Shown one piece after another: positions 24,258 to 32,376 of a stretch of 64,000 nucleotides of DNA. The position numbers and the translations under genes are program-made. The notes beneath the pieces are model-generated. The model was given only the letters and a program-made list of their open reading frames with translations. It searched no databases and had not been told where the DNA came from. The DNA is from Demequina subtropica (GTDB lineage Bacteria > Actinomycetota > Actinomycetes > Actinomycetales > Demequinaceae), in contig NZ_BBMB01000013.1 of NCBI RefSeq assembly GCF_000971235.1, forward strand, positions 95,140 to 159,139. The letters are read 5' to 3'. The first letter of the stretch is position 1; each line of letters begins with the position of its first letter.

Positions 24258-25163
24258 TCAGGCCGCGACGGGGGCATCCTCGAGCTCGCGAGCCGCGGCC
24301 TTGTCCGCACGGTGACCCTTCCACGCACGGGAGATGGCCCACGCCCAGACAGCGACGATGGTGAGGTAGACGGCCCAGCCGTAGGGCGCGACCGCGGACA
24401 GCGCATCGGTGTGCAGCAGCGTGCGGGCGTTGGTGAGGAGGATCATTCCTCCCACCGCCGCGCCGAGCATGCGCGGCGGGACGTGGCGGACCAGGTACGC
24501 AGCCAGCGGTGCCGCGACAAGACCTCCGGCGAGCAGAGCGAGCACCCAGCCGAAGTCGATCCCGGAGTGGCCGAGGCCGATGAGGAAGCCCGCCGATGCG
24601 GCGGCCGCGACCAGGAACTCCGACGTGTCGATCGAGCCGATGACCTTGCGGGGCTCCATGCGGCCCGAGGCGAGGAGCGTGGGCGTGCCGATGGGACCCC
24701 AGCCGCCGCCGCCGGTGGCGTCCACGAAGCCTGCGACGAGGCCCAGCGGAGCGAGGAAGCGCGAGCGCAGGGGGCGCCTGGCCTTGTCGGCCGAGACCTT
24801 CGTGCCCGTGAAGCGCGTGAGCACGTAGATGCCGAGGCCGAAGAGCAGCATCGCCATGATCGGGCCGGCGGCCTCGGTCGAGACGCTCGAGAGGAGGGTC
24901 GCGCCGGCGAAGGCGCCGATCGCGCCGGGCACGCCGACGCGCCACACGACGCGCCAGTCGACGTTGCCGAACCGCGCGTGGGCGATGCCCGAGGCGAAGG
25001 TGGTGCCCACCTCCGCGAGGTGGACGGTCGCCGAGGCGAGCGCGGGCGAGAGGCCGACCGCGAGCATGAGCGTGGACGACGTGACGCCGTATGCCATGCC
25101 GAGGCTGCCGTCGACGAGCTGCGCTCCGAAGCCGACGATCGCCACCAGGATGAGCGTGCGCAT
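24258..25163 (-). CDS. Sulfite exporter TauE/SafE family transporter
   Basis: Polytopic permease of 301 residues with the duplicated TauE/SafE layout: about eight membrane spans, GFGAQLVDGSLGMAYGVTSS in the first half and GLVAGFVDATGGGGWGPIGTP at the start of the second. The family moves sulfite, sulfonates or other organic anions. GGAGG upstream of the ATG at 25163 decides the start. It lies 86 bp after an Rrf2 regulator gene. Two palindromes overlap its promoter, so control by that regulator is likely, suggesting a link to sulfur metabolism. Confidence 0.9.
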   Translation of the reverse strand: MRTLILVAIVGFGAQLVDGSLGMAYGVTSSTLMLAVGLSPALASATVHLAEVGTTFASGIAHARFGNVDWRVVWRVGVPGAIGAFAGATLLSSVSTEAAGPIMAMLLFGLGIYVLTRFTGTKVSADKARRPLRSRFLAPLGLVAGFVDATGGGGWGPIGTPTLLASGRMEPRKVIGSIDTSEFLVAAAASAGFLIGLGHSGIDFGWVLALLAGGLVAAPLAAYLVRHVPPRMLGAAVGGMILLTNARTLLHTDALSAVAPYGWAVYLTIVAVWAWAISRAWKGHRADKAAARELEDAPVAA

Positions 25164-25205
25164 GGATTCCTCCACCCGAGCCGGGTGCGGGCGCACCCAT
25201 GAGTC

Positions 25206-25224
25206 GGTATGGAAAAACCATACC
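25206..25224. promoter_or_regulatory. Palindrome over the -10 of the TauE promoter
   Basis: GGTATGG-AAAAA-CCATACC. The minus-strand -10 hexamer TATGGT (25222-25217) lies inside it. It sits 17 bp from the -35 element TTGATT in the adjacent palindrome. Confidence 0.65.
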
Positions 25225-25234
25225 TACCTAGTGG

Positions 25235-25252
25235 GTAGGAATCAATTCCTAC
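25235..25252. promoter_or_regulatory. Palindromic operator over the -35 of the TauE promoter
   Basis: GTAGGAATCAATTCCTAC, a perfect 8-2-8 inverted repeat, embedding the minus-strand -35 TTGATT (25245-25240). Its right end overlaps the last codons of the Rrf2 gene. Length and symmetry suit an Rrf2 dimer. Confidence 0.7.
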
Positions 25253-25722
25253 TCGCCAGATAGGTTTGTTTGGGCGTCCTCCCAGGCAGCTTGGTCCTCG
25301 ACAAGGGTCCGGATCTCGTCCGGGAGCTTCCCGGCGGCCAGGTCCGCGACCGTGACGCGCTCGAGCACCGCACGGATCGACGCGCGCACGGCCACCCAGA
25401 TGGTGAGCAGCTCGGAGGCCGCGCCCTCGTACTCAAGGCCCGAGGGGCGCTCGCCGCGCACGAAGATGAGCGGGCCGTCGACCGAGCGGACCACATCGGC
25501 CAGGGTGATCTCCGAGGCGGGTCGTGTGAGCCGGTAGCCGCCGCCGATGCCGCGCTGGCCCACCACGAGGCCGTCGTCGCGCAGCGCGGTGAGGATGCCC
25601 TCGAGGAACTTGCGGGGGATGTCCTGGCTCGCCGCGAGCGCGCTCGTGGTGCGCGGCTCCCCTGCGCGCGCGAGCTCGGCGGCGGCCCGGAGGGCGTAGT
25701 CGGCGCGCGCGGAGACCTTCAT
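25249..25722 (-). CDS. Rrf2 family transcriptional regulator
   Basis: Winged-helix repressor of 157 residues. MKVSARADYALRAAAELA and the recognition stretch IPRKFLEGILTALRDDGLV plus the wing GGGYRLTRPASEITL are classic Rrf2. There is no cysteine in the protein, so it cannot bind an Fe-S cluster like IscR or NsrR; a CymR-like mode sensing a metabolite or partner protein is more likely. It starts 4 nt after the ABC ATPase stop, in the same unit, and faces the palindromic operators of the TauE gene. Confidence 0.9.
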   Translation of the reverse strand: MKVSARADYALRAAAELARAGEPRTTSALAASQDIPRKFLEGILTALRDDGLVVGQRGIGGGYRLTRPASEITLADVVRSVDGPLIFVRGERPSGLEYEGAASELLTIWVAVRASIRAVLERVTVADLAAGKLPDEIRTLVEDQAAWEDAQTNLSGE

Positions 25723-25726
25723 CGGG

Positions 25727-26509
25727 TCATGCGCGGCGCGCGGAGTAGCGGCCGCCGTTGGCGGTGAGCTCGACCGGCATGCCGTAGGTGCGCGACAGGT
25801 TCTCGGCGGTCAGGGTCGGTTCGAGGGGACCCGCGGCGACCACCTGTCCCCCGCGGAGCAGCATCACGTGGGTGAAGCCCACGGGGATCTCCTCCACGTG
25901 GTGCGTCACCATGACGATCGCGGGCGAGCGGTGGTCGCCCGCGAGCTCGGTGAGCGCGCCGAGGAGCTCCTCGCGCCCTCCCAGGTCCAGGCCCGCGGCG
26001 GGCTCGTCGAGCAGCAGCAGCTCCGGGTCCGGCATGAGCGAGCGCGCCACCTGGACGCGCTTGCGCTCGCCCTCGGACAGCGTGCCGAACTCGCGGTCCG
26101 CGAAGCTCTCCATCCCGAAGGCCCACAGCAGCGCATCGGCCCGGTCCTCGTCGACGCCGTCGTAGTCCTCGTGCCAGCGCCCGGTCACGCCGTGCGCCGC
26201 GGTCATCACCACGTTGCGCACCGACTCGTGCGGAGGGATGCGGTCCGCGAGCGCGGCGCTCGAGAGGCCCACGCGGACGCGCAGCTCCCGCGTGTCCGTG
26301 TCGCCCAGACGCTCGCCGAGGATGCGAGCCTCGCCCTCGGTGGGGAACATCCGTGCCGAGGCGATCGACATCAGGGTGGTCTTGCCCGCGCCGTTGGGCC
26401 CGAGGATCACCCACCGGTCCGCGGCGGACACGGTCCAGGACACGTCCCGCAGGATCTCGTTGTCGCCACGGCGCACCCGCACGCCCTCGAAGCCGAGCAC
26501 CTCAGTCAT
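25727..26509 (-). CDS. ABC transporter ATP-binding protein
   Basis: ATPase subunit of 260 residues. Walker A is GPNGAGKTTL, the signature is LSEGERKRVQVARSL, Walker B is LLLLDEPAAGLDLGG and the H-loop is VTHHVEEIP. The LSEGE variant and single-subunit layout resemble the ModF/YbbA-like iron or molybdate-associated ATPases often encoded without a permease. No permease is adjacent. The ATG at 26509 is preceded at 7 nt by TAGGCT, whose TAG is the glgA stop codon. Confidence 0.88.
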   Translation of the reverse strand: MTEVLGFEGVRVRRGDNEILRDVSWTVSAADRWVILGPNGAGKTTLMSIASARMFPTEGEARILGERLGDTDTRELRVRVGLSSAALADRIPPHESVRNVVMTAAHGVTGRWHEDYDGVDEDRADALLWAFGMESFADREFGTLSEGERKRVQVARSLMPDPELLLLDEPAAGLDLGGREELLGALTELAGDHRSPAIVMVTHHVEEIPVGFTHVMLLRGGQVVAAGPLEPTLTAENLSRTYGMPVELTANGGRYSARRA

Positions 26510-26516
26510 GGCGGCG

Positions 26517-26522
26517 AGCCTA
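26517..26522 (-). promoter_or_regulatory. -10 hexamer formed by the glgA stop codon
   Basis: TAGGCT on the minus strand, 7 nt before the ABC ATPase ATG. Its first three bases are the glgA stop codon TAG (26522-26520). Confidence 0.4.
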
Positions 26523-27722
26523 TCCAAGAATCGAGCGGTAGACGCTCAAGGTGCGCTCCCCGATCGCGTCCCACGAGAAGCTCTCCGCGGCACGCAGGCG
26601 GCCGGCCTCGCCCATCGCCTTGGCGCGGGCCGCGTCCGACACCATGTCGGTGAGCGCCGCCGCCAGGTCGCGCGCGAAGCCCTCGGGGTCGAGCGGCGTG
26701 CCGGTGCCGTCCTGCACCTGCTCGATCGGCACGAGCGTGCCGGTCTCCCCCGGCACCACGACCTCGGGGATCCCACCGATCGCGGTCGCGACCACCGGGA
26801 GGCCCACGGCCATCGCCTCTAGGTTGACGATGCCGAGCGGCTCGTAGACGGACGGGCACACGAACGCCGTGCACGCGTCGAGCACCGCGACCAGCTCGGG
26901 CCGCGGCAGCATCTTCTCGATCCACACGACGCCGTCGCGCTGCTCCTGGAGCTTCGCGACCGCGCCCGAGACCTCGGCCGCGATCTCCTTGGTGTCCGGG
27001 GCGCCGGCGCACAGCACCACCTGGATGTCCTTCGGGAGCTGCTCGACCGCCTTGAGGAAGTACGGCAGCCCCTTCTGGCGCGTGATGCGGCCCACGAACA
27101 CGATCGCGGGGCGCGAGGGGTCGATCCCGTGCTCGGCGACGACGGCATCGGCCTTCGCGCGTGCCTCGTCCGTCGACGGGGCGGCCCAGCCGGCGACGTC
27201 GATGCCGTTGTGGACCACCTGGACCTTCGCCGGGTCCACGTCGGGGTAGCAGCGCAGCACGTCCTGACGCATGCCCTCGCTCACGGCGATGACGGCATCG
27301 GCGGCCTCGTACGCGGTCTTCTCGATCCAGCTCGAGACGCGGTAGCCGCCGCCCAGCTGCTCGGCCTTCCACGGTCGCAGCGGCTCGAGCGAGTGAGCGG
27401 ACAGGACGTGCGGGATCCCATGGAGCCTCGCGGCGAGGTGTCCCGCCATGTTGGCGTACCACGTGTGCGAGTGCACCAGGTCGGCTCCCCCGCAGTCCTT
27501 GGCCATCGGGAGGTTGTGAGCGAGGACGTCGAGCGAGGCATCGCCCACGCCGCCGCCGAGCGCGTCGTAGCCCGTCACCCCGGCCTCGTCGCGCGGTCCG
27601 TCGAACGCGCGCACACGCACGTCGAGGTGCGCGCGGAGCACGGCGGCGAGCTCGGTCACATGGACGCCCGCACCTCCGTAGATGTGGGGCGGGTACTCAC
27701 GGGTGAGGATGTCGACGCGCAT
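26520..27722 (-). CDS. glgA: Glycogen synthase GlgA, actinobacterial GT4 type
   Basis: Glucosyltransferase of 400 residues with the two-Rossmann GT-B fold of family GT4, the short actinobacterial form. VDILTREYPPHIYGGAGVHV opens the N-terminal domain. VFVGRITRQKGLPYFLKAV and the E-x7-E region SVYEPLGIVNLEAMAVGLPVVA mark the C-terminal nucleotide-sugar site. In mycobacteria the equivalent enzyme (GlgM) forms maltose-1-phosphate from ADP-glucose, which is an alternative role here. The ATG at 27722 is chosen over GTG 27731 because TAGCGT lies 7 nt upstream. Divergent from glgC. Confidence 0.92.
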   Translation of the reverse strand: MRVDILTREYPPHIYGGAGVHVTELAAVLRAHLDVRVRAFDGPRDEAGVTGYDALGGGVGDASLDVLAHNLPMAKDCGGADLVHSHTWYANMAGHLAARLHGIPHVLSAHSLEPLRPWKAEQLGGGYRVSSWIEKTAYEAADAVIAVSEGMRQDVLRCYPDVDPAKVQVVHNGIDVAGWAAPSTDEARAKADAVVAEHGIDPSRPAIVFVGRITRQKGLPYFLKAVEQLPKDIQVVLCAGAPDTKEIAAEVSGAVAKLQEQRDGVVWIEKMLPRPELVAVLDACTAFVCPSVYEPLGIVNLEAMAVGLPVVATAIGGIPEVVVPGETGTLVPIEQVQDGTGTPLDPEGFARDLAAALTDMVSDAARAKAMGEAGRLRAAESFSWDAIGERTLSVYRSILG

Positions 27723-27729
27723 GTCCCCC

Positions 27730-27735
27730 ACGCTA
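27730..27735 (-). promoter_or_regulatory. -10 hexamer of glgA
   Basis: TAGCGT on the minus strand, 7 nt before the ATG at 27722. Confidence 0.5.
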
Positions 27736-27903
27736 GCGGCTCACCCCGCGCGAGGTCTTCCCCGTCGTGCGCATGCCGCCCCGCGCCCTCCTAGGCGGAC
27801 TCGGATCCCGTCGGCATCACCGGCTGATCCGTGCGGCGGGCGACATCGGGCCCGGTTGCGCCACGCGCGAAACTCCCTGATACGCGCCGGGACCGATATC
27901 GCC

Positions 27904-27909
27904 TAGGCT
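27904..27909 (+). promoter_or_regulatory. -10 hexamer of glgC
   Basis: TAGGCT, 6 nt before the ATG at 27916. The glgA and glgC hexamers are about 170 bp apart, so the two divergent genes have separate promoters. Confidence 0.5.
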
Positions 27910-27915
27910 GGACAT

Positions 27916-29157
27916 ATGTCAGCGCCGAAAGTTCTCGCCATCGTCCTTGCAGGAGGTGAGGGCAAGCGTCTGATGCCCCTCACCGCATCGCGTGCGAAGC
28001 CCGCCGTGCCCTTCGGGGGCACGTACCGGCTCATCGACTTCGCCCTGAGCAACCTGGTGAACTCCGGGTACCTCCATGTGGTCGTGCTGACGCAGTACAA
28101 GTCGCACTCGCTCGACCGGCACATCGCCCGCACGTGGCGCATGTCGCCGCTGCTGGGCAACTACGTCGCCCCGGTCCCCGCGCAGCAGCGACGCGGCCCG
28201 CACTGGTACCTCGGCAGCGCCGATGCGATCTACCAGACGGTCAACATCATCGAGGACGAGTCCCCCGACATCGTCGTGATCGTCGGCGCCGACCACGTCT
28301 ACCGCATGGACTTCTCGCAGATGGTCGACGCGCACATCGCGTCCGGCGCCGAGTTCTCCGTCGCCGGCATCCGCCAGCCGATCTCGCTCGCCGACCAGTT
28401 CGGCGTCATCGACGTCGACCCTGCCAGCCCCGACCGCATCCGCGCGTTCCTCGAGAAGCCCAAGGACCCGGCGGGCCTCCCGGACAGCCCGGGCGAGATC
28501 CTCGCGTCGATGGGCAACTACGTCGCGAACGCCGATGCGCTGCTCGAGGCGCTCACGGCGGACGCCGACAACCCGTCCTCGAAGCACGACATGGGCGGCG
28601 ACATCGTCCCCTACTTCGTCGACAAGGGCACGTGCGGCTTCTACGACTTCATCCGCAACGACGTCCCGGGCTCGACCGACCGCGACCGCGACTACTGGCG
28701 CGACGTGGGAACGCTCGACATGTACTTCGACGCGCACATGGACCTCATCGCGGTCCAGCCCGTGTTCAACGTCTACAACGACAAGTGGCCGCTGCATCAG
28801 GGCCTCGTGACGCACCCGCCGGCCAAGTTCATCCACTCGGAGGAGGGCCGCCTCGGCCACGCCGCGGACTCGATCGTCTCCCCCGGGGTCATCGTGTCCG
28901 GCGCGACCGTGACGGGTTCCGTGCTCTCGCCCGGCGTGCGCCTGCACTCGTGGTCGACCGTGTCGGACTCGGTGCTGCTCGACGGTGTCCAGATCCACCG
29001 CCACGCGCAGGTCCACCGCGCCATCCTCGACAAGAACGTGGTGGTCGAGGAGGGTGCGCGCGTGGGCATCGACCGCGAGGCCGACCTCGCGCGTGGCTTC
29101 ACCGTGACCGAGACGGGCATCACCGTCGTGGCGAAGGGGACGGTCGTCGCCCGATGA
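27916..29157 (+). CDS. glgC: Glucose-1-phosphate adenylyltransferase
   Basis: Makes ADP-glucose from ATP and glucose-1-phosphate, the committed step of bacterial glycogen synthesis. It has 413 residues. The nucleotidyltransferase start [20 protein letters not shown], the HYVDM-like region [10 protein letters not shown], the Glc-1-P site IRAFLEKP and the C-terminal left-handed beta helix ([17 protein letters not shown]) are all present. It supplies the divergent glgA product. The stop overlaps the serB start in ATGA. Confidence 0.97.
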   Translation: MSAPKVLAIVLAGGEGKRLMPLTASRAKPAVPFGGTYRLIDFALSNLVNSGYLHVVVLTQYKSHSLDRHIARTWRMSPLLGNYVAPVPAQQRRGPHWYLGSADAIYQTVNIIEDESPDIVVIVGADHVYRMDFSQMVDAHIASGAEFSVAGIRQPISLADQFGVIDVDPASPDRIRAFLEKPKDPAGLPDSPGEILASMGNYVANADALLEALTADADNPSSKHDMGGDIVPYFVDKGTCGFYDFIRNDVPGSTDRDRDYWRDVGTLDMYFDAHMDLIAVQPVFNVYNDKWPLHQGLVTHPPAKFIHSEEGRLGHAADSIVSPGVIVSGATVTGSVLSPGVRLHSWSTVSDSVLLDGVQIHRHAQVHRAILDKNVVVEEGARVGIDREADLARGFTVTETGITVVAKGTVVAR

Positions 29158-29786
29158 GGCTGTGCGTCCTCGACGTCGATTCCACCCTGATCACCGCCGA
29201 GGTCATCGAGCTGATCGCCGCCCGTGCGGGCACGCGTGAGCTCGTGGCCGAGATCACCGAGCGCGCGATGCGCGGCGAGCTCGACTTCGCCGCGTCCCTC
29301 AAGGAGCGCGTGGCGACCCTCGCGGGCGTGCCCGACACCGTGTTCGCGGACGTGCGCGCCGAGGTGGAGTTCACGCCCGGCGTGCGCGAGCTCATCGCGG
29401 GGCTCCAGGCGGCCGGCTGGGAGGTGGCCCTCGTCTCGGGCGGATTCGAGGAGGTCGTGGGATCCCTCGCGGCGTCCCTGGGGATCACGCGGTTCCGCGC
29501 CAACCGCCTCGAGGTGGCCGAGGGGCGCCTCACCGGGCGCACCGTCGGCCCCGTGATCGACCGGGCGGCCAAGGCGTCGGCGCTGCGCGAGTTCGCCGCG
29601 GAGGTCGGTTGCGACCCTGCCGACGCGGTCGCGATCGGCGACGGCGCGAACGACCTCGACATGATGGCCGCCGCCGGCCTCGGCATCGCGTGGCACGCGA
29701 AGCCCGTGGTGCAGGAGCAGGCGGATGTCGCGCTCAACGGGCCCAGCCTCGCCGAGGCGCTGCCGCTCATCCTCGAGCGCGCGTAG
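29154..29786 (+). CDS. serB: Phosphoserine phosphatase SerB
   Basis: HAD enzyme for the last step of serine synthesis, 210 residues. Motif I is LDVDSTLI (DxDST), motif II is [10 protein letters not shown], then a lysine in DRAAKASAL and motif [20 protein letters not shown]. This is the catalytic domain only, without the ACT domains of longer actinobacterial SerB2. Its ATG overlaps the glgC stop (ATGA), so the two genes are translationally coupled although their pathways differ. Confidence 0.93.
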   Translation: MRLCVLDVDSTLITAEVIELIAARAGTRELVAEITERAMRGELDFAASLKERVATLAGVPDTVFADVRAEVEFTPGVRELIAGLQAAGWEVALVSGGFEEVVGSLAASLGITRFRANRLEVAEGRLTGRTVGPVIDRAAKASALREFAAEVGCDPADAVAIGDGANDLDMMAAAGLGIAWHAKPVVQEQADVALNGPSLAEALPLILERA

Positions 29787-29845
29787 CCGGAGCCTGCACG
29801 CCGCGCGCCTCCACGCGCAGGCGCGAGCGGGTCGCGTCGGTGGTC

Positions 29846-30006
29846 GTTGCGGGGTGCTCGCACCTTTCCTGCGCGAACAGACGGTCCGCGCTGTCCCCCG
29901 TTGCGGCGCGCTCGCGCCTTTCCTGCAGGAATGGCGATGGCTGGCTCACGCCGTGACGGGCGACGTCCGCTCCGACCCGCCGCCGCTCGTGCAGGAAAGG
30001 CGCGAG
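29846..30006. repeat. Intergenic repeats between serB and the GH105 gene
   Basis: This 302-bp gap holds no gene I can support. Two 27-bp direct repeats, 29846-29872 and 29900-29926, differ at three positions and both end in CTCGCRCCTTTCCTGC. A third copy of the 16-bp core is inverted at 29991-30006 (GCAGGAAAGGCGCGAG) and exactly complements the second, so a long hairpin can form. Position between convergent stops fits a REP-like element or terminator. Confidence 0.6.
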
Positions 30007-30088
30007 GACGCGACCATCACCATGCTCGCGCCGCGGCCTCACCCACGGCACCGCCCGAGCAACGGCGCGGCTCGATGCTCGCGCGCGC

Positions 30089-31042
30089 TCAGCCCAGCCG
30101 AGCGCGCGCCGCGAGGGCCATGATCGCGAAGGCCTGCGCCTCGGCGCTCGTGCCCGGCGAGTCGAAGCCCGGCGCTCCGCACACCTCGCGCACGAACCCG
30201 TCGCCGTCGACATAGGACAGCGCCACATCGGTCCAGCGCGCCGCATCGTCCGCATACGAGGCCGGGAGCCAACCGTCGGCCACGCCCGTGAAGGCCGCAT
30301 ACGCGAGCATCAGGCTGGCGGCTCCGTCCACGAAGGACGATGCGTCGTCGAGGACGTCGTGGAAGCGGCCGTCGGCGCGCTCGAAGCGGGCGCACGCGTC
30401 GAGCAGCGCGCGGGTCTCCGCCTGCCAGCGCGAACGCACGGTCTCGGCCTCCACGCCCAGGTGCAGCGCGCGCGCAAGCCCGGCGGCGATCCAGCCGTTG
30501 CCGCTCGCCCAGAAGGCGTCGCGCGTGAACCGACGCGAGGCCATGTCGAAGCGATGGCGATACAGCCCCGTGGGCTCGTCCCACAGCTGCTCGCGGTGCA
30601 TGCGGTACTGCATGTCCGCGGGCGCCAGGTCCCCGGCGGCGACGAGCGCGGGCACCACCATGTAGACCGAGTCCGCCCACACCTCGGTCGAGCCCTTGAG
30701 GTGGTGGAGCACGCCCCAGTCGTCGCGCGGCGAGAAGCGCAGGAGCCACCAGCGCTGGCGCTGCGCGGCCTCGGCGGCCGCCGCATCCTCCTCGCCGAGC
30801 AGCAGCGCGGCCTCGAGCAGCGAGCCCGAGTTCACGGCGCCCGCATCGTCCATGCCGCCCAGCTGGCCGTCGGCGTCCTGGCGGGCCACCGCGTCGCGCG
30901 CGAGCGCGCGGGCGAGGTCGAGGTCACCGCCGTCGATCGCGGCGTGCGAGGCGACGCCCTGCTCCCAGGCGTACCGCTGCATCGTCAGCAGGGCGCGCCA
31001 CAACGCCCGGACCTCCGGCGTCGCGGGAAGGTTCGGGCTCAC
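30089..31042 (-). CDS. Glycoside hydrolase family 88/105 protein
   Basis: Six-hairpin (alpha/alpha)6 glycosidase of 317 residues, resembling unsaturated rhamnogalacturonyl or glucuronyl hydrolases that act on products of polysaccharide lyases. Support comes from STEVWADSVYMVVPAL, with the Asp equivalent to the YteR catalytic residue, and FWASGNGWIAAGLARAL. No signal peptide is present. The start is a GTG at 31042 overlapping the sixA stop (GTGA). Its place behind fabG-fabI-sixA is unusual and no pectin-related gene is nearby. Family confidence is moderate. Confidence 0.75.
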   Translation of the reverse strand: MSPNLPATPEVRALWRALLTMQRYAWEQGVASHAAIDGGDLDLARALARDAVARQDADGQLGGMDDAGAVNSGSLLEAALLLGEEDAAAAEAAQRQRWWLLRFSPRDDWGVLHHLKGSTEVWADSVYMVVPALVAAGDLAPADMQYRMHREQLWDEPTGLYRHRFDMASRRFTRDAFWASGNGWIAAGLARALHLGVEAETVRSRWQAETRALLDACARFERADGRFHDVLDDASSFVDGAASLMLAYAAFTGVADGWLPASYADDAARWTDVALSYVDGDGFVREVCGAPGFDSPGTSAEAQAFAIMALAARARLG

Positions 31043-31551
31043 TCCTCGACGTCGCGGCCCGAGAGGACCGAGACGAGCCGGCCGCAGCGCGAGGTGACCT
31101 CGGTCCACGGGCACGAGAACTCCAGGACCGCCGCCGTGGCCGTGGGAAGCCCGTGGGCGACCCGCTGCAGCGCCGTCTTGTCGGAGCCCGGGCCGGCGAG
31201 GTGAGCGGCCGCGGCCGAGGAGGTGGGCTCGTGACCCACGACCACCACGGTCTCCGCGTCGCCAGCGCCGCGCAGGACGTCGAGGAGGCCGGCCACGTGG
31301 GTCTCGTAGAGCTCCTCGTCGAGGCGGGTCTCGCAGTCGCCGAAGGCGGTCGACATGAGCTTCCATGTCTGCTGCGTGCGCACGGACGGCGAGACCAGCG
31401 CCAGGTCAGGGGTGAGGCCGGCCTCGGCGATCACCTGGCCCAGGCGGGTCGAGGCCTTGCGACCGATGAGCTCGAGGGCACGGTCGGAGTCCTGGAGGCC
31501 GGCCGCGGGGGCCTCGGCCTTGGCATGGCGGGCGAGGATCAGCGTAGGCAC
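31039..31551 (-). CDS. sixA: SixA-type phosphohistidine phosphatase
   Basis: Histidine phosphatase superfamily protein of 170 residues. The catalytic signature LILARHAKAEAP (RHG-like RHA) is at the N-terminus, Arg in LVSPSVRTQQTW, and the second His in VVVGHEPTSS. The short form without a cap matches SixA, which dephosphorylates phosphohistidine in signalling or PTS proteins. The start is a GTG 4 nt after the fabI stop, so it is co-transcribed with fabG-fabI. Confidence 0.88.
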   Translation of the reverse strand: MPTLILARHAKAEAPAAGLQDSDRALELIGRKASTRLGQVIAEAGLTPDLALVSPSVRTQQTWKLMSTAFGDCETRLDEELYETHVAGLLDVLRGAGDAETVVVVGHEPTSSAAAAHLAGPGSDKTALQRVAHGLPTATAAVLEFSCPWTEVTSRCGRLVSVLSGRDVEE

Positions 31552-31555
31552 GGTG

Positions 31556-32323
31556 TCACTGTCCCATGGCGTGCACGCCGCCGTCTACGTGGATCATCTC
31601 GCCCGTGGTGGCGGGGAACCAGTCCGACAGCAGGGCCGTCACCGCGCGCGCGGTCGGCTCGGTGGCCTCCGAGTCCCATCCGAGCGGGGCACGCTGCGCC
31701 CAGTTGCCCTCCATCTGCTCGAAGCCCGGGATGTGCTTCGCCGCGGTGGTCTTGATGGGTCCGGCGGACACGACGTTGCAGCGGATGCCCTGGGGGCCGA
31801 GGTCGCGTGCGACGTAGCGGTTGACCGCCTCGAACGCAGCCTTCGCGACGCCCATCCAGTCGTACACGGGCCATGCGAAGCGGCCGTCGAAGGTGAGGCC
31901 GACGATCGAGCCGCCGTGGGGCATGAGCGGCGCCGTCGCCTGGGCGAGCGCCTTGAGCGAGTACGCGGAGATGTGCATCGCGGTCGCGACGTCCTCCCAC
32001 TCCCCCGACATGAAGTTGCCGCCCATGACGGACTGCGGCGCGAAGCCGATGCTGTGCACCACGCCGTCGAGGTGGGGGACGTGCTCGCGGACCTGGTCGG
32101 CCAGCGCGGAGAGGTGCTCGGGGTTGGTGACGTCGAGCTCGACCACCTTCGCCTCGACCGGGAGGCGGCGGCCCATGGCCTGCGTGATCTTGAGCGAGCG
32201 GCCCACTCCGGTCAGGACGACCGTCGCGCCCTGCTCCTGGCACAGCCGTGCGACCTCGAACGCGATCGAGCCCTCGGTGAGGACGCCGGTGACGAGGATG
32301 TTCTTGCCTTCGAGGATTCCCAT
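31556..32323 (-). CDS. fabI: Enoyl-[acyl-carrier-protein] reductase FabI (InhA-like)
   Basis: NADH-dependent reductase for the last step of each fatty-acid elongation cycle, 255 residues. It has the InhA/FabI start LEGKNILVTGVLTEGSIAFE and the catalytic Tyr-x6-Lys in YDWMGVAKAAFE, followed by RCNVVSAGPIKTTAAKHIPG. AGGAG lies 5-6 nt before the ATG. It lies 53 nt after fabG in the same operon, the fabG-fabI arrangement known from mycobacteria (mabA-inhA). Confidence 0.96.
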   Translation of the reverse strand: MGILEGKNILVTGVLTEGSIAFEVARLCQEQGATVVLTGVGRSLKITQAMGRRLPVEAKVVELDVTNPEHLSALADQVREHVPHLDGVVHSIGFAPQSVMGGNFMSGEWEDVATAMHISAYSLKALAQATAPLMPHGGSIVGLTFDGRFAWPVYDWMGVAKAAFEAVNRYVARDLGPQGIRCNVVSAGPIKTTAAKHIPGFEQMEGNWAQRAPLGWDSEATEPTARAVTALLSDWFPATTGEMIHVDGGVHAMGQ

Positions 32324-32376
32324 GGTTGCTCCTATGCGGGGGGGACGATGCAGGGGTGTGGGGGGCGCGGACCCGG

